Made by a program: the position numbers and the translations under genes
In this document: positions 35,427 to 42,990 of the stretch, one piece after another
How the letters are laid out: every line of letters starts with the position of its first letter
Position numbering within the stretch: position 1 is the first letter of the stretch
Assembly (NCBI GenBank): GCA_047974375.1
Contig: JBKECF010000095.1
Span: 45,376 to 109,375, forward strand
Direction of reading: 5' to 3'
Source of the DNA: JBKECF01 sp047974375
GTDB taxonomy: Bacteria > Bacillota > Clostridia > Lachnospirales > CAMZNU01
DNA: 64,000 nt
Notes under the pieces: generated by a model
The model's input: only the letters and a program-made list of their open reading frames with translations
What the model was told of the DNA's origin: nothing
The model's database searches: none

Positions 35427-36668
35427 ATGGAATTTGAAAGTGAAAAGAGCTTTAAAGTTAAAATATTAGCTTTATTTTTCGTTGGTGTATTATCTTCGGT
35501 AGTATTAGTAACTGTGGTGTTCTATACAATTACATTTAACTCAATGATAGATAACTTTAGGGAACGTGCAGAGAAAGCAGCTGAGTCAATTTACCCCAAG
35601 TTAGGAGTAAAAAGCTTCACAGATATAAATATTATAAGTGATATGAATACATCTAAATATGAATACGACCATGTTATGTTATCATTTTATAAAGATGTAT
35701 GTTCTTTAGAGTACGTATATACAGGAAAAATAAACCAAGATGGAAAAGCCATTTACCTTACAGATGGGTTGGATTATAAAAATGTAAATTTTTTGACTCC
35801 TGGAAGTATAATAGAGGAAAGTACTGACGACAATGTTTATATAGCAATGAATGAAAAAAGAAGTTCGGCAAAGTTAATTATAGCTGACTGGGGAACAGTG
35901 TATGCAACGGTGTGGCCTATTTATCCTAAAGCGGAAAAAATAAATATTTACAAAGACCAGAATGTAACTATACATAAAGAATACAGTGTACCAAATTCTG
36001 AACCTGTTGGATTTTTATCTATAGAAATTGATGCGCATTTTTTTTATGAGAATTTAACTCGTGGGATAGTTCCAATGACTGTGATTATTTTGGTTATGAT
36101 TTTGGCAATGTTTGTTTTTCTATACTACTTACTAAATAGAGTAACAAACCCTTATTTTAAAACTTTAGCTTTAACAGATTATTTAACAGGCCTTGCAAAT
36201 AGAACGGCTTTTGAAATGACAATAAAGAATTTTACAGAAAATACTAATGATGACAAAAATAATAGCCAAAAAGCTTTAGTTGTATGTGATTTGAACTTTT
36301 TAAAGATAACTAATGATACTTTTGGCCATGAAAAAGGTGATGAGTTATTAAAGGACTTTGCGATTTATCTCCGACTATTATTTGGAAAGAAGTCAAATAT
36401 ATTTCGTATAGGTGGAGATGAATTTGTTGTAGTTGTTAATAATAATAAAAGTATTTTAGAGGAAACATTGGAAATTAACAAATATCAGGATGAAATAAGA
36501 TTTAAAAAAATCAGTTTTTCTTATGGTATTGCAGATTTTTCTGAAAGCGACAAGTTTTTAACAGATACTTTTGCTAGAGCAGATAGATTAATGTATGAAA
36601 TGAAAATAAGAATGAAAAATAAGATTACCGAAAATGAATATTTGGATATGTGTAGAGAGTATTCATAA
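35427..36668 (+). CDS. Membrane-bound diguanylate cyclase (GGDEF protein)
   Basis: The 413-residue protein has a first membrane helix at about 11-33, an extracytoplasmic sensor region at about 35-210, and a second helix at about 213-236. A GGDEF domain follows with DYLTGLANR near 251-259 and the intact active-site GGDEF at 329-333. It should make cyclic di-GMP from two GTP. The RxxD inhibitory site that normally precedes the active site is absent (GKKS at that position), so product inhibition of this type is not expected. No EAL domain is present. The sensor region is not a family I can name. A GGACGGTG ribosome site precedes the ATG. Confidence 0.93.
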   Translation: MEFESEKSFKVKILALFFVGVLSSVVLVTVVFYTITFNSMIDNFRERAEKAAESIYPKLGVKSFTDINIISDMNTSKYEYDHVMLSFYKDVCSLEYVYTGKINQDGKAIYLTDGLDYKNVNFLTPGSIIEESTDDNVYIAMNEKRSSAKLIIADWGTVYATVWPIYPKAEKINIYKDQNVTIHKEYSVPNSEPVGFLSIEIDAHFFYENLTRGIVPMTVIILVMILAMFVFLYYLLNRVTNPYFKTLALTDYLTGLANRTAFEMTIKNFTENTNDDKNNSQKALVVCDLNFLKITNDTFGHEKGDELLKDFAIYLRLLFGKKSNIFRIGGDEFVVVVNNNKSILEETLEINKYQDEIRFKKISFSYGIADFSESDKFLTDTFARADRLMYEMKIRMKNKITENEYLDMCREYS

Positions 36669-36719
36669 AAATAAGGCTGTTGGGAGGCGATAAATTTCCC
36701 AACAGCCTTATTTGTTTTT
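36669..36719 (+). terminator. Rho-independent terminator of the GGDEF gene
   Basis: A perfect 17-bp stem (AAATAAGGCTGTTGGGA with TCCCAACAGCCTTATTT) is followed by GTTTTTA. It directly follows the stop codon and could also serve the minus-strand gene that converges on it. Confidence 0.92.
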
Positions 36720-36735
36720 AAATTATAATTGAATA

Positions 36736-36957
36736 TTACATATTTATCTTATTTTTTTTAAAATGCTTAAGTAGAAAATAAAATGTTAAAGATAAAAAGA
36801 AAAATATAGCATTTAACTCTACATAGGCAAATAAAAAGTTTATTAATAAAATTCCAGCGCAAACAAAAGACCAATAAGCCAAGTCTAACAGAGTGGTATG
36901 TTTTTCAATAGCTTTAAAGTAGTTTTTAATATGAGTTAAATTAATTGTAAGGTTCAT
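36736..36957 (-). CDS. Small two-helix membrane protein of unknown function
   Basis: The 73-residue frame has two hydrophobic segments at about residues 24-44 and 47-63 and a basic tail (KHFKKNKINM). Its ATG at 36957 overlaps the end of the DUF1700-like gene by 17 bases, so it would be made by coupled translation. A TTG one codon upstream is an alternative start. The ribosome site is weak. It belongs to the PadR operon by position. I recognise no family, and being overlapped, it is less certain than its neighbours. Confidence 0.55.
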   Translation of the reverse strand: MNLTINLTHIKNYFKAIEKHTTLLDLAYWSFVCAGILLINFLFAYVELNAIFFFLSLTFYFLLKHFKKNKINM

Positions 36958-37522
36958 CAATTACTAACATTAAGGCTGTACCGATATATAAAATAGTAAA
37001 AAATAAAAACAAACTATAAGATATAGATTTTATTTTTGATAGAGCCCAGTGGGTTTTATTTTCATTTATTAAGTAAATATAAGAAGCCGAACCAACCGAT
37101 ACAGCAGAGAAGGCCATAAAAGCAAATAACGCTGAGTTAATTCCCGCGGCAAAAAGCGCAAAGGCTGATATAAAAACTCCTACTACAAATAAGCTTGCAA
37201 ATACTAAATAGTACACTTTAGTCTTGGTGTTAATAATTATTGGGCTAAAATTTATGTCTATATCTTCTATAGCTTTGGTGATGGTATCAATTGGAGTTAT
37301 TTTTTTGACAGGGAAATCCTTAGTTATTTCCTCCATATCTCCTAGTTCTTGCAATGCCATCTTTACTGACTCCTCGTGGCTGTTTCCCTTCTTTTCAAAG
37401 TCATTAACCATCTCTTGTAAGTTAATTCCCATTTCTTCTTTTAAATCGTTTAGCTCAGATGTATTTTCGTAGTTTGAAAAAAGCTCATCTAAAATAAGTT
37501 GTATTTCCATAGTTGTTTCCAT
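36941..37522 (-). CDS. DUF1700/permease-prefix-like membrane protein
   Basis: The 193-residue protein has a soluble N-terminal helical part at about 1-75 (QEMVNDFEKKGNSHEESVKM, ALQELGDMEEI). This is the fold found in DUF1700 and permease prefix domains encoded beside PadR regulators. Four predicted membrane helices follow at about 98-190. The start codon is one base after the PadR stop, with its GGAGG site inside the PadR gene. It is likely regulated with and by PadR. Its biochemical role in such pairs is not established. Confidence 0.8.
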   Translation of the reverse strand: METTMEIQLILDELFSNYENTSELNDLKEEMGINLQEMVNDFEKKGNSHEESVKMALQELGDMEEITKDFPVKKITPIDTITKAIEDIDINFSPIIINTKTKVYYLVFASLFVVGVFISAFALFAAGINSALFAFMAFSAVSVGSASYIYLINENKTHWALSKIKSISYSLFLFFTILYIGTALMLVIDEPYN

Positions 37523-37523
37523 A

Positions 37524-37850
37524 TTAAACCTCCAAAAGTTTGTTTAAAATAATTTGTGTCATTTTCCATTCCTTTTTGTTTTTTTCTAATAATTTTTTAC
37601 CCATGTCTGTTATGCTGTAGTATCTTCTCCTGCCACCCATGGTTTCATCTCCCCAATAGGATTTAATGTGGCCTGACTTTTCTAACCTTTTATAGCTAGA
37701 ATATAATGTGGCTTCCTTTAGTTCGAAATCGCCACCAGCTTTTTCAATTATATGTTTTTTTATTTCATAACCGTAGTTGTCATTGTTAACTAGTATGCTT
37801 AAAACAACTGTATCTGTGTGACCTCGAAGTAAATCTGATGCTTTATCCAT
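37524..37850 (-). CDS. PadR-family transcriptional regulator
   Basis: The 108-residue protein is a compact PadR winged helix. It has LSILVNNDNYGYEIKKHI near 18-35, ATLYSSYKRLEKSG near 47-60, and the wing GGRRRYYSITDMGKKLL near 72-88, followed by a dimerisation helix. It probably represses its own operon. It is first in a three-gene minus-strand unit with a consensus promoter upstream. PadR proteins beside membrane proteins of this type often respond to envelope or drug stress, but nothing here fixes the signal. Confidence 0.92.
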   Translation of the reverse strand: MDKASDLLRGHTDTVVLSILVNNDNYGYEIKKHIIEKAGGDFELKEATLYSSYKRLEKSGHIKSYWGDETMGGRRRYYSITDMGKKLLEKNKKEWKMTQIILNKLLEV

Positions 37851-37894
37851 TTTTCTCCCTTCTTAATAATTTAGTATTATGTAACTTGATGTAT

Positions 37895-37923
37895 AATATA
37901 AAACACATTACTATGATTGTCAA
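37895..37923 (-). promoter_or_regulatory. Sigma-A promoter of the padR operon
   Basis: On the minus strand TTGACA (37923-37918) and TATATT (37900-37895) are 17 bases apart, 45 bases before the PadR ATG. Confidence 0.75.
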
Positions 37924-37964
37924 TATAATTTAGAAAAAATAATTAAATTAATTTCATAAAACTA

Positions 37965-38030
37965 TTGCAAAAATTATGCAAATAAGTTAATATACTTTTA
38001 TGTTTAGCACTCGACGTTATAGAGTGCTAG
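37965..38030 (+). promoter_or_regulatory. groESL promoter with CIRCE operator (HrcA site)
   Basis: TTGCAA (37965-37970) and TAATAT (37988-37993) are 17 bases apart. Just downstream is the CIRCE element TTAGCACTC (38004-38012), a 9-base spacer and GAGTGCTAG (38022-38030), which differs from the consensus inverted repeat by its last base. HrcA repression of the heat-shock operon is therefore expected. Confidence 0.9.
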
Positions 38031-38057
38031 TAAAAGATTAATTATAAGGAGGATACT

Positions 38058-38342
38058 ATGAAATTAAAACCTTTAGGCGATAGAATTGTATTAAAACATT
38101 TAGAGGCTGAGTCTGTTACATCTTCGGGTATTGTATTACCTGGAACAGCTAAGGAAAAGCCACAGGAGGCAGAAGTACTTGCAGTTGGCCCAGGTGGTAT
38201 AGTAGATGGCAAAGAGATAAAAATGGAAGTAAAAGTAGGCGACAAGGTTATATATTCTAAGTACGCAGGTACAGATGTAAAACTTGACGATAACGAATAT
38301 GTAATAGTTAAACAAAATGATATATTAGCAGTTGTTGAATAA
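38058..38342 (+). CDS. groES: Co-chaperonin GroES (Hsp10)
   Basis: The 94-residue protein forms the heptameric lid of the GroEL folding chamber. It starts MKLKPLGDRIVLKHLEAE. It has the mobile loop (SVTSSGIVLPGTAKEKP, about 20-36) and the conserved core EVLAVGPGG and GDKVIYSKYAGT. It lies 18 bases before groEL in one operon under the CIRCE element. The AAGGAGG ribosome site is strong. Confidence 0.97.
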   Translation: MKLKPLGDRIVLKHLEAESVTSSGIVLPGTAKEKPQEAEVLAVGPGGIVDGKEIKMEVKVGDKVIYSKYAGTDVKLDDNEYVIVKQNDILAVVE

Positions 38343-38360
38343 ATATAAAGGAGAAGAACC

Positions 38361-39980
38361 ATGGCAAAAGAAATTAAATACGGTTCTGAGGCTAGAAAAG
38401 CTTTAGAAGCTGGTGTAGATAAATTAGCAAACACAGTAAAAGTAACAATTGGTCCAAAGGGGCGAAATGTAGTTTTAGATAAAAAATATGGCTCACCACT
38501 TATTACAAACGATGGTGTAACTATAGCTAAAGAAATTGAATTAGACGATCCTTTTGAAAATATGGGTGCACAAATTGTAAAGGAAGTTGCAACAAAAACT
38601 AATGATGTAGCTGGTGATGGTACTACTACAGCAACGGTTTTAGCCCAAGCAATGATTACAGAAGGCTTAAAAAATATAGCTGCTGGAGCAAATCCAATTA
38701 TACTTAGAAAAGGTATGAAAAAAGCAACAGACAAAGCGGTAGAGGCTATTAAATCAATGAGCCAAGTAGTAGATGGAAAAAACCATATTGCTAAAGTAGC
38801 AGCCATATCTGCTGGTGACGATGAAGTAGGCGAGATGATTGCAAATGCAATGGAAAAAGTTTCAAATGATGGTGTTATTACAGTAGAAGAATCTAAAACT
38901 ATGAGTACAGAATTAGATTTAGTTGAGGGTATGCAATTTGATAGAGGTTACCTTTCTCCATACATGAGTACAGATATGGAAAAAATGGTAGCAACTCTAG
39001 ATAGCCCATATATTTTAATTACAGACAAAAAGATAACAAATATTCAAGATATATTACCATTATTGGAAGAAATCGTTCAAACAGGTTCTAGATTATTAAT
39101 AATCGCTGAAGATGTAGAAGGTGAAGCTCTTACTACTTTAGTTTTAAATAAATTACGTGGTACATTTAACGTTGTTGCTGTAAAAGCTCCAGGCTTTGGC
39201 GATAGAAGAAAAGCAATGCTTGAAGATATAGCAATTTTAACTGGTGGTACTGTTATTTCTGAAGAATTAGGCTACGAGCTTAAAGATGCTACCATAGAGA
39301 TGTTAGGTAGAGCAAAAACAGTAAGAGTAGAAAAAGAAAATACAATTATTGTAGATGGTAGTGGCGATAAAGCTACTATTGACCAAAGAGTAGGCCAAAT
39401 AAGAGTACAAATTGAAGAAACTACATCTGACTTTGATAAAGAAAAACTACAAGAAAGATTAGCTAAAATGGCAGGTGGAGTTGCAGTTATTAAAGTTGGT
39501 GCTGCAACAGAAACTGAGTTACAGGAAAAGAAATTAAGAATGGAAGATGCTTTAGCGGCAACACGTGCAGCCGTTGAAGAAGGTATTATTGCTGGTGGTG
39601 GTTCTTCTTACATTCATGCACAAAAAGCTGTAGAAGAAGTTGTAAATTCTTTAAATGGTGACGAAAAAACAGGTGCTACAATTATACTTAAGGCTCTTTC
39701 TTCGCCTCTAAGCCAAATAGTAGCAAACGCAGGCCTTGAAGGTGCTGTTATTGTTAACAAGGTAAAAGAATCTAAGGATGGCATTGGTTTTAATGCTATA
39801 ACTGAAGAATATGTAGACATGGTTGAAGCAGGTATTATTGACCCAACTAAGGTTACACGTTCTGCTTTATTAAATGCCAATTCTGTTGCAAGTACTTTAC
39901 TTACTACAGAGTCAGTAGTTGCTGATGTGACTGAAGATGCTCCTATGATGCCTCCAGGTGGAGGAATGGGAATGATGTAA
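38361..39980 (+). CDS. groEL: Chaperonin GroEL (Hsp60)
   Basis: The 539-residue ATP-dependent chaperonin has the equatorial nucleotide motifs TIGPKGRNVVLDKKYG (about 28-43) and AGDGTTTATVLAQA (about 85-98). It also has the apical-domain segment KAPGFGDRRKAMLEDIA near 276-292 and the AAVEEGIIAGGG segment near 403-414. It ends with the Gly/Met-rich tail MPPGGGMGMM. The length is normal. It is co-transcribed with groES, and a hairpin with T run lies about 55 bases after the stop. Confidence 0.97.
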   Translation: MAKEIKYGSEARKALEAGVDKLANTVKVTIGPKGRNVVLDKKYGSPLITNDGVTIAKEIELDDPFENMGAQIVKEVATKTNDVAGDGTTTATVLAQAMITEGLKNIAAGANPIILRKGMKKATDKAVEAIKSMSQVVDGKNHIAKVAAISAGDDEVGEMIANAMEKVSNDGVITVEESKTMSTELDLVEGMQFDRGYLSPYMSTDMEKMVATLDSPYILITDKKITNIQDILPLLEEIVQTGSRLLIIAEDVEGEALTTLVLNKLRGTFNVVAVKAPGFGDRRKAMLEDIAILTGGTVISEELGYELKDATIEMLGRAKTVRVEKENTIIVDGSGDKATIDQRVGQIRVQIEETTSDFDKEKLQERLAKMAGGVAVIKVGAATETELQEKKLRMEDALAATRAAVEEGIIAGGGSSYIHAQKAVEEVVNSLNGDEKTGATIILKALSSPLSQIVANAGLEGAVIVNKVKESKDGIGFNAITEEYVDMVEAGIIDPTKVTRSALLNANSVASTLLTTESVVADVTEDAPMMPPGGGMGMM

Positions 39981-40034
39981 TATTTCCATAGCATATGTAA
40001 AATGGATATATTAGATTAGAAAATACAAAAATAA

Positions 40035-40077
40035 AAGTCGAAAAATTGCTAAAATTAAAGCGATTTTTCGGCTTTTT
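40035..40077 (+). terminator. Rho-independent terminator of groESL
   Basis: Arms AAAGTCGAAAAATTGCT and AGCGATTTTTCGGCTTT pair with a few G-T or mismatched positions. They are followed by further T residues. Confidence 0.8.
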
Positions 40078-40082
40078 TGTTG

Positions 40083-41030
40083 TTATTGGTAAAATATAAT
40101 AGAGCCGTTGGAGTTAGATGAGTAATACAGCCCCAATACATCGGAGAAAAAAGTAATAGGTACATAAGTAATGTCATTTTTTACGGCGGGTTTTTCCTCA
40201 AGTTGTAGGTTATTATTATTTAGAGAGTATTCATTTTGCCCTACTACTAAAGTAGCTGATATATCTTTGTTTTTTACAGTTACATTTTTATTTTTACTGT
40301 CCCAACCGATGCTATAATCGAAGGCCTCACCTACTTGACGTAGTGGAATCATTTTTATGGAAAAGTTTTCTCCAAGATAGTAACTATTTGGTTCTAAGGT
40401 ATATTTTTTAATTTTACTTACTGGTATTTCTATAGAAATATAACTTTTATTATTTAAAAGTTCATAACCGTCAAAGGTAACGTAGAGGTTATTGTTATTT
40501 ATATAGAAGTTGTTGTCTAGCGACACTCCTGTAAAATTATTATTATAATCATTTATATTCTTGTTGATATATTCATCTACGTAAGTATTTATATAATCTA
40601 TGGTAATATTTTGGCTAGTTAGATAATCTGTTAAACTTATTATTTTTTCAGTTTCAGTATTAGCTACAATAGTATTAACAAAAGTTTTGGAGTAAAAATC
40701 ATTTGCCGAATACAAAATGATAATAGATGTATAGTTACCGCTTTTATATGTTTTGTAGCTTACTGATATATTTTTAGTTCTGTTATCTAAAGTGTTTATA
40801 ATATTTTCCGTATAAATATCATTAATGATTTCGTTGATTTCATCGCTCATTGCACCAGAGGCTAGGGGAACACTTCCGTTCACATAAGTGGAATTTCTGT
40901 ACATGTCTATACCTTTTTCGCTTATTTTTAATGAGTCACTATTATTTGTAGGCGTTTGGTAGGAGCTAGAAGCCTCTACCGGAATTACCATAAGTAGGCT
41001 TAATATGATTAATATAGTAGTTTTTAGCAT
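40083..41030 (-). CDS. Secreted protein with DUF3298-like and copper-amine-oxidase-N stalk-like domains
   Basis: The 315-residue protein has a Sec signal peptide (hydrophobic to about residue 19, likely cleavage after VEA). A middle region with SLTDYLT and Tyr/Asn-rich segments resembles DUF4163/DUF3298 secreted proteins. A C-terminal domain at about 220-315 contains MIPLRQVGEAFDYSIGWDSK and a VKNDITYVPITFFSDVLG repeat half. This is the pattern of the copper amine oxidase N-terminal-like (stalk) domain common in clostridial surface proteins. It should be exported to the cell wall. The function is unknown. It has an AAAGGAG ribosome site. Confidence 0.82.
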   Translation of the reverse strand: MLKTTILIILSLLMVIPVEASSSYQTPTNNSDSLKISEKGIDMYRNSTYVNGSVPLASGAMSDEINEIINDIYTENIINTLDNRTKNISVSYKTYKSGNYTSIIILYSANDFYSKTFVNTIVANTETEKIISLTDYLTSQNITIDYINTYVDEYINKNINDYNNNFTGVSLDNNFYINNNNLYVTFDGYELLNNKSYISIEIPVSKIKKYTLEPNSYYLGENFSIKMIPLRQVGEAFDYSIGWDSKNKNVTVKNKDISATLVVGQNEYSLNNNNLQLEEKPAVKNDITYVPITFFSDVLGLYYSSNSNGSIIFYQ

Positions 41031-41108
41031 TTATTCTCCTTTCTGAAAATTTTCTTTACACTTGGTTGTATTCTCGCACTTTTTTTCGTAAATTGCAACC
41101 ATAATTAT

Positions 41109-41570
41109 TTACAAATCTCTAGTTCTATAAATATTGTATCCCTCATAATAATAACTATGGTCTATCCCTTTAATGTAAACCTCCATATTATTAATTTCAT
41201 TAGTTAAAGCTTCTTCCGTTTCCCTCTCTAAAGGGGGTGAACAATATTAATCTCCACATATTTTTCTATTATTTGATTAAAGGTTGACTGTGGCATTTTA
41301 TTAATATTTTTTAGAGATTCTTTTAGGTATATTATTGGTGCAAATCTAAAATTGCCTTTGGCTATATTTGTAGTTCTTAGCTTTCCTGCAAAGTTGTATA
41401 TGTCTTTAAATAAAAATTTGTTGATTTTAGCCAGTGAATCATATTTTCCAACTTCTAGGGTATTTAAGTACCCTGTTTCAAATAGTTCAATAGCTTTTTT
41501 TTGCTTATTCTTTTTCGGCTCTAGCAAGCTTAACCGAGTTTGTAATTCCTAATTTATTGTTTAAAATCAT
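41109..41570 (-). pseudogene. Degraded Fic-domain protein gene
   Basis: Fic proteins transfer AMP or similar groups to target proteins. Here the pieces lie in different frames. From ATG 41570, MILNNKLGITNSVKLARAEK is followed by a frameshift near 41510. The frame then gives KKAIELFETGYLNTLEVG, IYNFAGKLRTTNIAKGNFRFAP and a VHP that ends at a stop because of one extra C in a C run near 41238. In the next frame FREGNGRS, the Fic catalytic loop, is readable. A jump of roughly 60 missing residues then leads to the normal C-terminal end (EVYIKGIDHSYYYEGYN), stopping at 41109. The gene is clearly inactive. Confidence 0.85.
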
Positions 41571-41594
41571 AAAATACCTCTTAATAATATATTT

Positions 41595-41642
41595 TAATCG
41601 TTAAGAATTAGACCCCTACTGACGGATAGGTCTATTGACTTG
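41595..41642. repeat. Dispersed repeat family 1, minimal copy e
   Basis: Left end AATCGTTAAGAATTAGACCC and right end CTGACGGATAGGTCTATTGA are almost directly joined, with no interior. This short copy shows which ends define the family. It lies between the fic remnant and the next gene. Confidence 0.75.
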
Positions 41643-41678
41643 AAAGTCACACTATATTATAAAATATATGAATAAAAA

Positions 41679-41709
41679 AATAAAACCAGTAGATTTTAAA
41701 TCTAACTGG
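41679..41709 (-). terminator. Rho-independent terminator (minus strand)
   Basis: On the minus strand CCAGTTAGAT pairs with ATCTACTGG (one bulge) and is followed by TTTTATTTTTTT. It lies 28 bases after the stop of the gene at 41738. Confidence 0.75.
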
Positions 41710-41737
41710 CTTTTGAGTGCGTGGAAAATATTTATTC

Positions 41738-42469
41738 TTAGTTATCACCGTATACATATTCAGATACATAGTCGGCAACGTCTTCTTCATCTAAGTAAAT
41801 AACGTTGTTTACTGAAACTATATCAGCATCTTCTTTTTCGTGGTAACCATCAATACTTAGAACTGCTTCGTTATTTTTTTTCACAGTAAAAGATGAAAGC
41901 TCTGGGTATTTTGTGTAAACGTCTGCTTCGGAAATATAACCTCTTGGAGCAGAATCTCTATTTTTTACTTTTATACCATCTACAGTGCTTGTTTTTGGTG
42001 TTGCTTTTGTATTTTGTCTAGCCATGTGTTTGGTGTAATCATTTACGTAGTCTATTAAATCGTCTTCTTCTATATATTGCTTGTCGGCAATAGTAACAGA
42101 GTCGGCGCTTTCTCTTTCATATCCATCAATTGTTAATATAACTTCATTTCCATAACTATCTTCTATGGATGTTATTTCTGGATATTTTTTTGTTACATCG
42201 GACTTTAATAAATAACCACCTACATATGTGTAGTCGCCAGTTGTTGAAGGAGCAGCCGTTGCTTTTGCTGGAGCTTTTTCACTTTGACCAGTTTCCTTTG
42301 TGTTTACTACAATTGTGTCACCACTAACTTCTACTTTGTAGCCTAAAAATTTTAATAATTGAATAACTGCTTCATTATTAGTGTTTAATGTACTTGCTTG
42401 TGTTGGTAAAACTGCAAGAGCACTAAATGCTAAAGCCATGCAGCCACCAATTAAAATTGATTTTTTCAT
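41738..42469 (-). CDS. Secreted protein with two copies of a ~65-residue repeat
   Basis: The 243-residue protein begins MKKSILIGG and has a Sec signal (cleavage likely after TQA). A short stalk-like segment follows (AVIQLLKFLGYKVEV, then IVVNTKE), then an Ala/Pro/Thr linker. Two repeat units come last: about 86-150 (SDVTKKYPEITSIEDSYGNE, VILTIDGYERESAD) and about 176-243 (EADVYTKYPELSSF, AVLSIDGYHEKEDAD). I chose the ATG at 42469, which has GGGAGGA just upstream, over one four codons earlier. The protein should be exported. I do not recognise the repeat and assign no function. Confidence 0.78.
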   Translation of the reverse strand: MKKSILIGGCMALAFSALAVLPTQASTLNTNNEAVIQLLKFLGYKVEVSGDTIVVNTKETGQSEKAPAKATAAPSTTGDYTYVGGYLLKSDVTKKYPEITSIEDSYGNEVILTIDGYERESADSVTIADKQYIEEDDLIDYVNDYTKHMARQNTKATPKTSTVDGIKVKNRDSAPRGYISEADVYTKYPELSSFTVKKNNEAVLSIDGYHEKEDADIVSVNNVIYLDEEDVADYVSEYVYGDN

Positions 42470-42633
42470 AAATCCTCCCAATATAATATCTTATTCTTAA
42501 TTCATAAATATAAAAAATATTATTAAAACATTTGTATACAATCAATATTTTCTATATAATATATAACGAAAAAAAAAACATAAAGTTTATAGGATGAAAT
42601 ATTTTATAAATTTTGAAAGAGGGCAGTGGCACA

Positions 42634-42990
42634 ATGATAGTAGGAATTGGTACAGATATTATTGAAATAAATAGAGTTTTAAAGGCTGTAAATAAAAAAA
42701 GTTTTTTAAAAAAAGTTTTTTCTGAAAGAGAAATAGAAATATTTGGTACAAAACCTATGAAGCTTGCTGGGAATTTTGCTGCAAAGGAGGCTGTTTCTAA
42801 AGCTTTGGGCACTGGCTTCAGAATTGGTGCGAAAAAAATAGAAATATTTAGAGATGATTTTGGCAAACCCTATGTGGTTCTTGAAAAAAGTGAGTTTAAA
42901 ATTCATCTTTCTATTTCTCATTCTAAAGAAGATATAATTGCCTACGCAATATGTGAAACTGTGGAGGAAATAAATGAAAACCATAAATAA
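42634..42990 (+). CDS. acpS: Holo-[acyl-carrier-protein] synthase
   Basis: The 118-residue enzyme transfers the 4'-phosphopantetheine arm of CoA to acyl carrier protein. The family motifs are complete: IVGIGTDIIEI with Asp8 at the start and FAAKEAVSKALGTG near 49-62. HLSISHSKEDIIAYAI lies near the C-terminus. I chose ATG 42634 because the family begins exactly at MIVGIGTD; a TTG seven codons upstream is in frame but unneeded. An AGAGGG site lies about nine bases before. The last 17 bases overlap the helicase gene, so the two are probably coupled. Confidence 0.94.
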   Translation: MIVGIGTDIIEINRVLKAVNKKSFLKKVFSEREIEIFGTKPMKLAGNFAAKEAVSKALGTGFRIGAKKIEIFRDDFGKPYVVLEKSEFKIHLSISHSKEDIIAYAICETVEEINENHK

